Part shown: piece by piece, positions 50,937 through 58,958 of the stretch | Layout: every line of letters starts with the position of its first letter | How positions within the stretch are numbered: the first letter of the stretch is position 1 | DNA from: Pseudomonas sediminis | GTDB taxonomy: Bacteria; Pseudomonadota; Gammaproteobacteria; Pseudomonadales; Pseudomonadaceae | DNA length: 64,000 nt | Assembly (NCBI RefSeq): GCF_002741105.1 | Contig: NZ_NIQU01000006.1 | Location: 124,001-188,000, forward strand | Direction of reading: 5' to 3' | Program-made: the position numbers and the translations under genes | The notes under the pieces: model-generated | Seen by the model: the letters and a program-made list of their open reading frames with translations, nothing else | What the model was told of the DNA's origin: nothing | The model's database searches: none

Positions 50937-51845
50937 ATGAAGCTTGATCTGCAGGAAATCGAAACCTATCTGCGCGTGGTGGAACTGGGTGGCGTAAGCC
51001 GGGCAGCGGAAGACCTGGCGCTATCCAAGTCGGTGGTCAGCAAGCGTTTGAGCGATCTGGAACAACGTCTAGGTAGTAATCTGCTGCATCGTTCCACCCG
51101 CAAGGTCACGCCGACCGACACTGGCCTGGCCTTCTACCAGCAGGCCAAGCAGGCACTGCTGGAACTGAGCGAAGCAGCCGAGGCGGCAGCCTTCAATGAC
51201 AGTAGTCTGTGCGGACGCCTGAACATGCTGGCGCCGATGAGTTTCGGCACGCTCTGGCTGGCGCCGCTGATCGCCGAATTCATGCGTCTGCATCCACAGC
51301 TGGAAGTCAGCCTGTATCTAGAGGATCGCATCAGCGATTTCGAGCGCGAAGGGTATGACCTCTGTGTACGGATCTCACGCATCGGTGACAGCGCGCTGAT
51401 CGCCCGCAAGCTCGCCAGCAGCGCCCGGATACTCTGCGCCAGCCCGGAGTACCTGCAACGACAAGGCACGCCAGAGAATGTCGAAGCGCTGCGCGAGCAC
51501 GACTGCATCGGCTACAGCAACGTCGCTTCACGGCAATTCTGGTCCTTCGAAAACGACGATGAGCAAGGCGAACTGGCGAACGTGGCACCACGCGGACGGT
51601 TTTCCAGCAACAACGGCGAAGTCATGCGCGAACTGGTGCTGGCCGGCCAGGGTCTGGCGCTGCTGCCAAGCTTTCTGGTCCACCAGCATCTGAAAGACGG
51701 CTCGCTGGTCGAGATACTGCCTCAGGCAAGGCCCAAGCCTTACTCAATCTATGCCATGTACCCGCGTTCCCGACGGGCGTCACGCAAGGTCATGGCGCTT
51801 TGCGAGTTTCTCCAGCAGCGCCTGCTCGAACCGCCTTGGGAATAA
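50937..51845 (+). CDS. LysR family transcriptional regulator
   Basis: A 302-residue LysR regulator of the CrgA-like type: HTH within SRAAEDLALSKSVVSKRLSD, then an effector domain (RISRIGDSALIARKLASSAR). Start 50937 (MKLDLQEIETYL) is preferred over an in-frame ATG five codons earlier. It is divergent from the YcaC-like hydrolase gene, its probable target. Confidence 0.9.
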   Translation: MKLDLQEIETYLRVVELGGVSRAAEDLALSKSVVSKRLSDLEQRLGSNLLHRSTRKVTPTDTGLAFYQQAKQALLELSEAAEAAAFNDSSLCGRLNMLAPMSFGTLWLAPLIAEFMRLHPQLEVSLYLEDRISDFEREGYDLCVRISRIGDSALIARKLASSARILCASPEYLQRQGTPENVEALREHDCIGYSNVASRQFWSFENDDEQGELANVAPRGRFSSNNGEVMRELVLAGQGLALLPSFLVHQHLKDGSLVEILPQARPKPYSIYAMYPRSRRASRKVMALCEFLQQRLLEPPWE

Positions 51846-51846
51846 A

Positions 51847-52620
51847 TCAGGCAAACCGAGAGAAATCCGGCTTTCTGCGCTGCATGAAGGCCGTCAACGC
51901 CTCAATGGCCTCTGGCGAACGCAGGCGCTGGCCGAACAACGCGCCCTCCTCCTCGATCACTTGGCGCAACTGCTCGCGATCCGGCGCGCGCATCAGGCGT
52001 TTGCTGTCGGCGACCGCCGAGGGTGCCAGCTGGAGAAAACGCTGTGCCATCTCGCGCGCCTTGTTCAACGTTGCCGCGCCATCCTCCAGCGCCTGGTTGG
52101 CGATGCCCCACTCTGCAGCCTGCTCCCCGCTGAAGCCCTGCCCGAGCAGCAACAACTCGGCAGCTCGCGCGTGTCCCAGCAGGCGCGGCAGAATCAGGCT
52201 GGAACCGTACTCCGGGCACAGACCAAGATTGACGAAGGGCATTTTCAACTGCGCATCACGGCTGACGTAGACCAGGTCGCAGTGCAGCAACAAGGTGGTA
52301 CCAATGCCCACCGCCGGACCAGCCACTGCGGCGACCACCGGTTTGCTGAATTCGAACAGCGCGCGCATGAACTGGAACACTTCGCTGTTCAGGCCGGTGG
52401 GCGGCGCCTGGATGAAGTCGGCGACATCGTTACCGCTGGTGAAACACGCCTCACCACCAGTGAGTAGCACCACGCGCACGCTCGGGTCGCGCTCGGCCTC
52501 GTCCAGCACCTCGGCCATGCTGGCGTACATGGCGCGGGTCAGCGCATTCTTCTTGTCTGGACGATGCATGCGCAGGGTCAACAGACCGCCGTCGCGCTCG
52601 ATATGCAGGTGCTCGCTCAT
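51847..52620 (-). CDS. Enoyl-CoA hydratase/isomerase family protein
   Basis: A 257-residue crotonase-fold protein. The oxyanion-hole segments are FTSGNDVADF and GPAVGIGTTLLLHCDLVY; a catalytic glutamate candidate lies in NLGLCPEYGSS. It probably hydrates or isomerises an enoyl-CoA. It is third in line after the SadC-like cyclase and ferredoxin reductase genes on the same strand; a hairpin lies in the 61-base gap. The same order occurs at PA4332-PA4330 in P. aeruginosa (from memory). Confidence 0.9.
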   Translation of the reverse strand: MSEHLHIERDGGLLTLRMHRPDKKNALTRAMYASMAEVLDEAERDPSVRVVLLTGGEACFTSGNDVADFIQAPPTGLNSEVFQFMRALFEFSKPVVAAVAGPAVGIGTTLLLHCDLVYVSRDAQLKMPFVNLGLCPEYGSSLILPRLLGHARAAELLLLGQGFSGEQAAEWGIANQALEDGAATLNKAREMAQRFLQLAPSAVADSKRLMRAPDREQLRQVIEEEGALFGQRLRSPEAIEALTAFMQRRKPDFSRFA

Positions 52621-52635
52621 GCCAGGGCTCCAATG

Positions 52636-52652
52636 GGTGCGTCATACGCACC
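52636..52652. repeat. Intercistronic hairpin, REP-like fragment
   Basis: GGTGCGT-CAT-ACGCACC forms a perfect 7-bp stem between the ferredoxin reductase and enoyl-CoA hydratase genes. It resembles half of the repeat at 19553-19618. Confidence 0.5.
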
Positions 52653-52681
52653 GGCGCCAGGCCTGACCGGCCCGGCACAGC

Positions 52682-53620
52682 CTATGCGCGAGTGAGAAAG
52701 ACGTCGGCGAGCATCTGACTGCGTGGCAAACCGGCCATATAGAGGCGCCGCGCGAAGCTGTCGACCGTCAAGGGATGGCCGCAGAGTAAGGCGAGGGTTT
52801 GCCGCGAAACAAGGCGCAGTTCGGCCAAAGCAGCCGGCAACTGCGCCGCCGTCACCAGTTCCACCTGCAGGTTGGCGTGCTGCGCAGCCAGTGCCTGAAG
52901 TTCGTGCGCCAGATAATGCTCGGCCGGCTCATGCGCCACGTGCAGCAGGCGGATGACGCCCTGGTGCTCCTGACGCAGCGCGTCACGCAAGACCCCGTAC
53001 AACGGCGCCAGCCCCGTACCGGCGGCAAGCAACCATATTGGTCGCGCCTGCCAATCGGCGTCGTAATGCAGAGCACCACCGCGCAGCTCGCCGAGCCGCA
53101 GCGTGTCGCCAACCTGCAAGCGCCGCGCAGCATCGCAGAACGCGCCGGGCAGGCGGCAGTCGATGTGAAACTCCAGCCAGTCGTCCTCACCCGGCACGCT
53201 GGCCAAAGAATAAGGACGCGCTACACCCTGCTCATTCCAAAGCAGCAGGTGCTGGCCGGGGCGATAGCGCAGTGGTTTGGCCGGCTGCAAGCGCAGGCGC
53301 AAAACCTGCGGGCTGGGCCAGTCCAGTGCGAGCACCTTGGCTGACAGGCCGTCACGCTGCGGGTCGAAAGGCTCTACCTGCAGATCCTCCATTACCTGGC
53401 ACTGGCAGGCCAGGCGCCAGCCCTCGGCGCGCTTGTCGACCGCCAGTGCCTCAGGCTGACGATCCAGCGGTTCGCCAGCGATGCAACGCACAAGGCAAGC
53501 ATGGCAGCTGCCGGCACGACAGCTGTAGGGCACCGCCACACCGCCGCTGAGCAACGCATCGAGCAAGTTGGTTTGCTGGGCGACTTGCAGTAGCTGGTCA
53601 CCGACGCGCAGCTCAGGCAC
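52682..53620 (-). CDS. 2Fe-2S ferredoxin / FAD-NAD(P)H oxidoreductase
   Basis: A 312-residue electron-transfer protein: N-terminal plant-type 2Fe-2S domain (CRAGSCHACLVRC at about residues 33-45, last Cys in LACQCQ), then an FAD-binding domain (RPYSLASVP) and an NAD-binding domain (LLAAGTGLAPLYGVLRDAL). It probably reduces an oxygenase or other acceptor. The start is a GTG at 53620 with GGGAG 7 bases before it, overlapping the cyclase gene end by 8 bases, so translation is coupled. The partner is unknown. Confidence 0.88.
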   Translation of the reverse strand: MPELRVGDQLLQVAQQTNLLDALLSGGVAVPYSCRAGSCHACLVRCIAGEPLDRQPEALAVDKRAEGWRLACQCQVMEDLQVEPFDPQRDGLSAKVLALDWPSPQVLRLRLQPAKPLRYRPGQHLLLWNEQGVARPYSLASVPGEDDWLEFHIDCRLPGAFCDAARRLQVGDTLRLGELRGGALHYDADWQARPIWLLAAGTGLAPLYGVLRDALRQEHQGVIRLLHVAHEPAEHYLAHELQALAAQHANLQVELVTAAQLPAALAELRLVSRQTLALLCGHPLTVDSFARRLYMAGLPRSQMLADVFLTRA

Positions 53621-54749
53621 CCGCGTTCTCCCAGCTGGCGTCGCAACGATTGCGGCCGCCGCGCTTGGCCTGATAGAGCGCCTGATCGGCACGCTGCAGC
53701 GCTTCATCGAGATCGTCACCGGCGACCAACAGTGTCATGCCGGCGGAGAGGCTCAGATTATCGACCTTCACGCCCACTGGCTCGGCCTTGGCGAAGGCTT
53801 CGCGCAAGCGCTCGCAGCAGGCGGTGAACTGATCAGCATCGGTATTGGGCAATAGCAGCACGAATTCCTCACCGCCATAGCGGGCAATGATGTCGCCGTC
53901 ACGCAGACAGGCACGGGCCACAGCGGCGAAGGTTTGCAGCACCCGATCGCCCGCAGCATGGCCATGAGCATCGTTGATTCGCTTGAAATGGTCCAGGTCG
54001 ATCAGCGCCAGACCGTGATGCCGCCCGTGGTCCAGATGCCCCAGTTCGCGAGTGGCCAGACGCAGGAAATGACGACGATTGAACAGGCCGGTGAGCTCAT
54101 CGGTGGCGACCAGGTCCTCAAGCTGGCGCATCATCCCACGCAGGGTGTCCTGGTGCGCTTGCAGGGCGAAGCGGCGTTGGCGCATGCGTTTGCGCATGGC
54201 CTGCACGTAGCTGGAGAACAGACATAGCCAGACCAGCAGGATGAACAGCACCCACACCTGTAGCCACGCCATGCTCGGGTCCACCAACTGCATGCGGTAG
54301 GCCTCGACCAGTATCATCGCAGTGAAACCGAAGAAAGCGAACGCGGCGCAACGCACGAACACCCGCGGAGGTAGCTGGAACACGCCGAACAGCAGGATCA
54401 GTACATAGAAGACCATCATCACGCCACGCGCGCTATCGAACAACGCCAGCACCGGTGGCTGCCAGGCCAGCGCCACCAGTACCTGGGCTTCGGTCAGGCT
54501 GGGATCTTCACATCGCAGGTTGCGGCCGGACAGAAACAGCCAGAGAAACACCAATTGGCTGCCGAACACGCCCAAGGTCAACCAGACGGCGGCACTGATC
54601 TCACCGATGAAAAGGCCATTGAATACAGCGAACCAGCAGACGAGCGCCATCATCGCGTAAGTAGCGAAGGCCATGGCGAAGCGTTTGAGCAGGAGGCTCT
54701 GCAGGCTGCGTTGCGTTCCCCGGCGAGTCGTTGAGCTCATGGGCTCCAT
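53613..54749 (-). CDS. sadC: Membrane-bound diguanylate cyclase, SadC-like
   Basis: A 378-residue protein with about six membrane segments in the first 210 residues (for example AVWLTLGVFGSQLVFLWLFL and LQVWVLFILLVWLCLF) and a C-terminal GGDEF domain (about 215-370) with active-site GGEEF. It should make c-di-GMP at the inner membrane. Context (ferredoxin reductase and enoyl-CoA hydratase downstream, fumarase upstream) matches sadC of P. aeruginosa, though that protein is longer (487 residues, from memory). The start may be 54749 or 54740; neither has ideal spacing. An ATGGAG-loop hairpin covers both, suggesting RsmA control. Confidence 0.85.
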   Translation of the reverse strand: MEPMSSTTRRGTQRSLQSLLLKRFAMAFATYAMMALVCWFAVFNGLFIGEISAAVWLTLGVFGSQLVFLWLFLSGRNLRCEDPSLTEAQVLVALAWQPPVLALFDSARGVMMVFYVLILLFGVFQLPPRVFVRCAAFAFFGFTAMILVEAYRMQLVDPSMAWLQVWVLFILLVWLCLFSSYVQAMRKRMRQRRFALQAHQDTLRGMMRQLEDLVATDELTGLFNRRHFLRLATRELGHLDHGRHHGLALIDLDHFKRINDAHGHAAGDRVLQTFAAVARACLRDGDIIARYGGEEFVLLLPNTDADQFTACCERLREAFAKAEPVGVKVDNLSLSAGMTLLVAGDDLDEALQRADQALYQAKRGGRNRCDASWENAGA

Positions 54750-54754
54750 CCCAT
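54739..54754 (-). promoter_or_regulatory. RsmA/CsrA-type hairpin over the sadC start
   Basis: On the minus strand ATGGG-ATGGAG-CCCAT folds with the canonical ANGGAN hexaloop. The loop contains the ATG at 54749 and the GGAG that could serve the ATG at 54740. A second GGA hairpin (TGGCG-GGA-CGCCA) is at 54928-54916. Confidence 0.6.
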
Positions 54755-55102
54755 ACTGGCATCTGGCCGTACTCTACCCCTGTGATCACAAAAAACCTAG
54801 GCCGCGGTAGGGGGCCGCCTAAAATCGCGGCGAACCAGTCGCGCAATAGAGAACAGTCGAAAACGCTTGCAGTCGTGCTCGACATTACAAGCGATGAATG
54901 AGCATTTAACCCGGCTGGCGTCCCGCCAATTATCAAATAGCGCTGACAACGCACGACCGTGTGGATGTAGTTGGCAGAGCGACGCAGAAAGCCAAAACCG
55001 AGGTCGTCCTGCAAACGCCCGATTACCGCCCACTGCGCTTGCCATCGACCTTTGGCTGCTGTGCCCGTCACGGCTGGCTGCGGTATACTGCCGCGCCTTT
55101 TT

Positions 55103-55145
55103 GGGCAGCTCTGAAAAATATCAAAGATAATTTTCAGAGCTGCCC
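55103..55145 (+). promoter_or_regulatory. First leader hairpin of the fumarase gene
   Basis: A perfect 15-bp stem (55103-55117 with 55131-55145) and 13-base A+T-rich loop, starting about 14 bases after the TATACT -10 (55084-55089). It would lie at the very 5' end of the mRNA. Confidence 0.6.
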
Positions 55146-55155
55146 TTCCGCCGTT

Positions 55156-55190
55156 GCGCCGGGTCTTGTCCGGCGCTTCCTTGTTGATGT
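55156..55190 (+). promoter_or_regulatory. Second leader hairpin, terminator-like
   Basis: GCGCCGG pairs with CCGGCGC (55156-55162 with 55170-55176) and is followed by TTCCTTGTTGATGTT, resembling an attenuator just before the ribosome site at 55199-55205. Confidence 0.45.
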
Positions 55191-55212
55191 TCCCTGATAG
55201 AGGAGCGCCCCA

Positions 55213-56736
55213 ATGACCGTGATCAAGCAGGACGACCTGATTCAGAGCGTTGCCGACGCACTGCAGTTCATCTCCTATTACCACCCCGTCGACTTCATCC
55301 AGGCGATGCACGAGGCCTACCTGAAGGAAGAGTCGCCGGCCGCCAAGGACTCCATGGCGCAGATCCTGATCAACTCGCGCATGTGTGCCACCGGCCACCG
55401 CCCGATTTGCCAGGACACCGGCATCGTCACCGTGTTCATCAAGGTCGGTATGGATGTGCGCTGGGACGGCGCCACCATGAGCGTCGACGACATGATCAAC
55501 GAGGGCGTGCGTCGCGCCTACAACCTGCCCGAGAACGTCCTGCGCGCCTCGATCCTGGCCGACCCGGCCGGTGCCCGCAAGAACACCAAGGACAACACCC
55601 CGGCGGTGATCCACTACTCCATCGTCCCTGGCGACAAGGTGGAAGTGGACGTCGCAGCCAAAGGCGGCGGTTCCGAGAACAAGTCGAAGATGGCCATGCT
55701 CAACCCGTCCGACTCGATCGTCGACTGGGTGCTCAAGACCGTGCCGACCATGGGCGCCGGCTGGTGCCCGCCCGGCATGCTCGGTATCGGCATCGGCGGT
55801 ACCGCCGAGAAGGCCGCGGTAATGGCCAAGGAAGTGCTCATGGAGCACATCGACATCCACGAACTGCAGGCCCGCGGCCCGCAGAACCGTATCGAAGAGA
55901 TCCGCCTGGAGCTGTTCGAGAAGGTCAACCAACTGGGCATCGGCGCCCAGGGCCTGGGCGGCCTGACCACCGTGCTCGACGTGAAGATCATGGATTACCC
56001 GACCCACGCAGCTTCGCTGCCGGTGTGCATGATCCCCAACTGCGCCGCCACCCGTCACGCCCACTTCGTGCTCGACGGCTCCGGCCCGGCCGAGTTGGAA
56101 GCACCGGATCTGGACGCCTACCCGGAAATCGTCTGGGAAGCCGGCCCGAGCGCGCGTCGCGTCGACCTCGACACCCTCACCCCGGAAGACGTGCAGAGCT
56201 GGAAGCCGGGCGAAACCATCCTGCTCAACGGCAAGATGCTCACCGGCCGCGACGCCGCGCACAAGCGCATGGTCGAGATGCTCAACAAGGGTGAACAACT
56301 GCCGGTCGATCTGAAAGGCCGCTTCATCTATTACGTGGGCCCGGTCGATCCGATCGGTGACGAAGTGGTAGGCCCGGCTGGCCCGACCACCGCCACGCGG
56401 ATGGACAAGTTCACTCGCCAGATCCTCGAGCAGACTGGCCTGCTGGGCATGATCGGCAAATCCGAGCGCGGCCCGACCGCCATCGAAGCGATCAAGGACA
56501 ACAAGGCCGTGTACCTGATGGCCGTCGGCGGCGCTGCCTATCTGGTGGCCCAGGCGATCAAGAAGTCCAAGGTGCTGGCATTCGCCGAACTGGGCATGGA
56601 AGCGATCTACGAGTTCGACGTGAAAGACATGCCCGTTACCGTAGCTGTCGACAGCAACGGCGAATCGGTACACATCACCGGCCCGGCGATCTGGAACAAG
56701 AAGATCGCCGAAAGCCTGGCGGTGGAAGTGAAGTAA
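55213..56736 (+). CDS. Class I (iron-sulfur) fumarate hydratase
   Basis: A 507-residue 4Fe-4S-dependent fumarase that interconverts fumarate and malate in the citric acid cycle. Cluster cysteines are in GHRPICQDTGIV, MIPNCAATRHAHF and GAGWCPPG regions; the C-terminal beta domain contains GPTTATRMDKF. The length is that of FumA/FumB-type enzymes. Ribosome site AGAGGAG is well placed. Monocistronic, with an elaborate leader and a strong terminator (56753-56783). Being oxygen-sensitive, it is usually paired with an iron-free FumC elsewhere in the genome. Confidence 0.94.
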   Translation: MTVIKQDDLIQSVADALQFISYYHPVDFIQAMHEAYLKEESPAAKDSMAQILINSRMCATGHRPICQDTGIVTVFIKVGMDVRWDGATMSVDDMINEGVRRAYNLPENVLRASILADPAGARKNTKDNTPAVIHYSIVPGDKVEVDVAAKGGGSENKSKMAMLNPSDSIVDWVLKTVPTMGAGWCPPGMLGIGIGGTAEKAAVMAKEVLMEHIDIHELQARGPQNRIEEIRLELFEKVNQLGIGAQGLGGLTTVLDVKIMDYPTHAASLPVCMIPNCAATRHAHFVLDGSGPAELEAPDLDAYPEIVWEAGPSARRVDLDTLTPEDVQSWKPGETILLNGKMLTGRDAAHKRMVEMLNKGEQLPVDLKGRFIYYVGPVDPIGDEVVGPAGPTTATRMDKFTRQILEQTGLLGMIGKSERGPTAIEAIKDNKAVYLMAVGGAAYLVAQAIKKSKVLAFAELGMEAIYEFDVKDMPVTVAVDSNGESVHITGPAIWNKKIAESLAVEVK

Positions 56737-56752
56737 GCGTCAACGCTGCAAA

Positions 56753-56787
56753 GCAGAAGCCCGGCCAAGTTCCGGGCTTCTGCGTTT
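56753..56787 (+). terminator. Terminator of the fumarase gene
   Basis: GCAGAAGCCCGG pairs perfectly with CCGGGCTTCTGC around a 7-base loop and is followed by GTTTT; it also faces the convergent dsdA. Confidence 0.9.
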
Positions 56788-58143
56788 TCAGGCGTCCCGC
56801 AGCAGCTGCCGGCCACGCGCGAGGTAATGGTCCATCTCCGCTTGCGGCACCATGCTACCGCCGGTCGCCCATACCAGATGGGTCGCCTGCGCCATGCGCT
56901 GCGGCGTAAAGCCCATGCGCTGGCGATAGCCCTGCTGCTCGCCCAGCACACGCAGCACACCCGGCATACCGGCCAGCGCCGAAGGTTCAAGGCGCTGACC
57001 TTCAGCGCGCTCAAGCAGTGCCAGGTAACGGAACAGCTGCTCATCACTGACCGTGTAATAGCCATCGATCAGGCGCTGCATGGCGCGGCCGACGAAGCCG
57101 GATGGTCGCCCCACGGCCAGTCCGTCAGCAGCCGTGCGGTTGTCGATACCGAAATCCTGCACCGCCAATGCCTCATGCCGTCCGGTATGCACGCCGAGCA
57201 GCATGCACGGTGAATGGGTCGGTTCGGCGAACAGGCAGTGCACCGCATCGCCGAACGCCAGTTTCAGGCCGAAGGCCACGCCACCCGGCCCACCACCGAC
57301 GCCACAAGGCAGGTAGACGAACAGCGGATGCTCGGCATCGACAACGACATCGGCTGTCGCCAGTTGCTGCTTGAGACGCTCACCGGCCACCGCGTAGCCG
57401 AGGAACAGGTGCCTGGAATTTTCGTCATCGACGAAGTGGCAGCGCGGATCGGCCTCGGCCTGACGCCGCCCCTGCTCCACCGCAACGCTGTAATCGCTGG
57501 CGTACTCGACCACCGTCACACCATGGGCACGCAACTTGTCCTTCTTCCACTGACGCGCATCGGCGGACATGTGCACCGTGGCCTGAAACCCCAACTGCGC
57601 ACTGATGATGCCGATGGACAACCCCAGGTTACCGGTAGAGCCGACAGCTACCTGGTAGCCACCGAAGAAGGCGCGCATCTCTTCGCTGTCGAGGCAGGCG
57701 TAATCGTCGTCGAGGCTCAGCAGCCCGGCGGCCAGTGCCAGGTCCTCGGTATGCTTGAGCACCTCGTAGATACCGCCGCGGGCCTTGATCGAGCCGGAAA
57801 TGGGCAGATGGCTGTCACGCTTGAGCCACAGGGCGCCGATCTCGCCGTCTGCCTGGGCCTCTTCGCGAAGCAACTTGCGCATCTGCGGCAGGGGCAGGAT
57901 GTCCGACTCGATAACCCCGCCGCTGGCGGCCGTCTGCGGGAACGCGCGAGCCAGATATGGCGCGAAACGCGCGAGACGGGCGCTGGCATCGGCCACGTCT
58001 GCTGCGTTCAAGCCCACATCGCCCAGCGCCTCGCTGGCAGGTGCCACGGCAGGGTTGAACCAGCTGGTTTCACGCAGGGCGATCAGCTCGTCGAGCAGCG
58101 GGTATTGCGCACGCCACTGGGCGAGCGGCTGACCAAGGATCAT
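56788..58143 (-). CDS. dsdA: D-serine ammonia-lyase
   Basis: A 451-residue PLP enzyme converting D-serine to pyruvate and ammonia. The PLP lysine is in LPISGSIKARGGIYEV, the phosphate-binding glycine loop is GSTGNLGLSIG, and CGVGGGPGGVAFGLKL is typical of DsdA. Start 58143 has GAGGA 8 bases upstream; the ATG at 58158 lacks a ribosome site. No dsdC or dsdX neighbours are seen, so regulation is not evident. Convergent with the fumarase gene. Confidence 0.93.
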   Translation of the reverse strand: MILGQPLAQWRAQYPLLDELIALRETSWFNPAVAPASEALGDVGLNAADVADASARLARFAPYLARAFPQTAASGGVIESDILPLPQMRKLLREEAQADGEIGALWLKRDSHLPISGSIKARGGIYEVLKHTEDLALAAGLLSLDDDYACLDSEEMRAFFGGYQVAVGSTGNLGLSIGIISAQLGFQATVHMSADARQWKKDKLRAHGVTVVEYASDYSVAVEQGRRQAEADPRCHFVDDENSRHLFLGYAVAGERLKQQLATADVVVDAEHPLFVYLPCGVGGGPGGVAFGLKLAFGDAVHCLFAEPTHSPCMLLGVHTGRHEALAVQDFGIDNRTAADGLAVGRPSGFVGRAMQRLIDGYYTVSDEQLFRYLALLERAEGQRLEPSALAGMPGVLRVLGEQQGYRQRMGFTPQRMAQATHLVWATGGSMVPQAEMDHYLARGRQLLRDA

Positions 58144-58283
58144 CGGCAGTTTCCTCATTGCAGGCCGTTAACAACGCCCATTAGATGACGCTGACAGCCA
58201 TCTGGCAAAGGCCGCGAGCGGCAGGCAAGCGGAACGATACCTGCCCAGGCGTGGCCTAACCGGGAAACCGCCAAGGAGTTGCC

Positions 58284-58958
58284 ATGACCTTTTCCATCGT
58301 TGCCCGCTGCCCACGTACCGGACAGTTCGGCGTCGCAGCGGCCACTGCCATGCCAGCCGTCGGCAAACTGCTCAGCCACGCCGCCGCTGGTGCGGGGGCG
58401 GTGGCGACCCAGGCACAGGTCAACCCCTATCTGGGTCTGGATGGACTGGCGCTACTGCGTCAAGGGTTATCGGCGAAAGAAGCGCTGGAGCGGCTGAAAG
58501 GCACCGACCCGTGCATGGAGCTGCGCCAATGCGCGCTGATCGACGCACAGGGCGACAGCCTGTGTTGGACCGGCGACAAGTGCCTGCCCTGGGCCGGCTC
58601 GCTGAGCGGCGAACAGTTCTCCGTGCAGGGCAATCGCCTGGTCGGCCCACAGGTGCTGGACGCCGTGGCCGAAGCCTTCCGCCACGCGGAGGAACGCCCA
58701 CTGATCGAGCGCCTGATCGAAGCCCTGGCCGCTGGCGACCGCTGCGGCGGCGACCGTCATGGCGAATCCTCCGCAGTGATCTACGTGGTCGATCAGGAGG
58801 AGTATCCGCTGTGGGATATCCGCGTCGACCATAACCTCGACCCGGTGGCCGAGCTGCGCCGCCTGCATAAGGTGTTCGCCCGTGAAGTGCTGCCGGAGAT
58901 TCTCGCTATGCCGACACGCGATAATCCAGCGGGCCTGGCGGCAGAGGATTCGGTCTAG
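58284..58958 (+). CDS. DUF1028 family (Ntn-hydrolase-like) protein
   Basis: A 224-residue protein of the DUF1028 family, whose fold resembles the Ntn hydrolases. It starts MTFSIVARCPRTGQFGVAAA with the conserved AGAGAVATQAQVNPYLG block and ends near RRLHKVFAREVLPEIL. No proven biochemical role; members often sit beside amino-acid or peptide catabolism genes. Its stop codon overlaps that of the convergent AFG1-type gene by four bases (CTAG). Confidence 0.88.
   Translation: MTFSIVARCPRTGQFGVAAATAMPAVGKLLSHAAAGAGAVATQAQVNPYLGLDGLALLRQGLSAKEALERLKGTDPCMELRQCALIDAQGDSLCWTGDKCLPWAGSLSGEQFSVQGNRLVGPQVLDAVAEAFRHAEERPLIERLIEALAAGDRCGGDRHGESSAVIYVVDQEEYPLWDIRVDHNLDPVAELRRLHKVFAREVLPEILAMPTRDNPAGLAAEDSV

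Larger units (their letters stand above)
54750..55212. other. 463-base non-coding region between sadC and fumarase
   Basis: Holds the sadC leader on the minus strand (GGA hairpin at 54928-54916, palindrome TGTGATCACA at 54781-54790) and, on the plus strand, a TATACT -10 (55084-55089) with two hairpins before the fumarase gene. The several open frames here have no recognisable protein. Confidence 0.6.

Noticed and set aside
54781..54790. TGTGATCACA as a Vfr/CRP site before sadC
   Set aside because: The half-sites lack the N6 spacer of the CRP/Vfr consensus, so only a palindrome is noted.
54867..55130. 87-codon frame upstream of the fumarase gene
   Set aside because: Runs into the 5' leader hairpin, no ribosome site and no recognisable motif.
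54601..56673. 690-codon open frame antisense to the fumarase gene
   Set aside because: It opposes a complete fumarase gene and runs through the leader; composition is typical of an antisense artefact.
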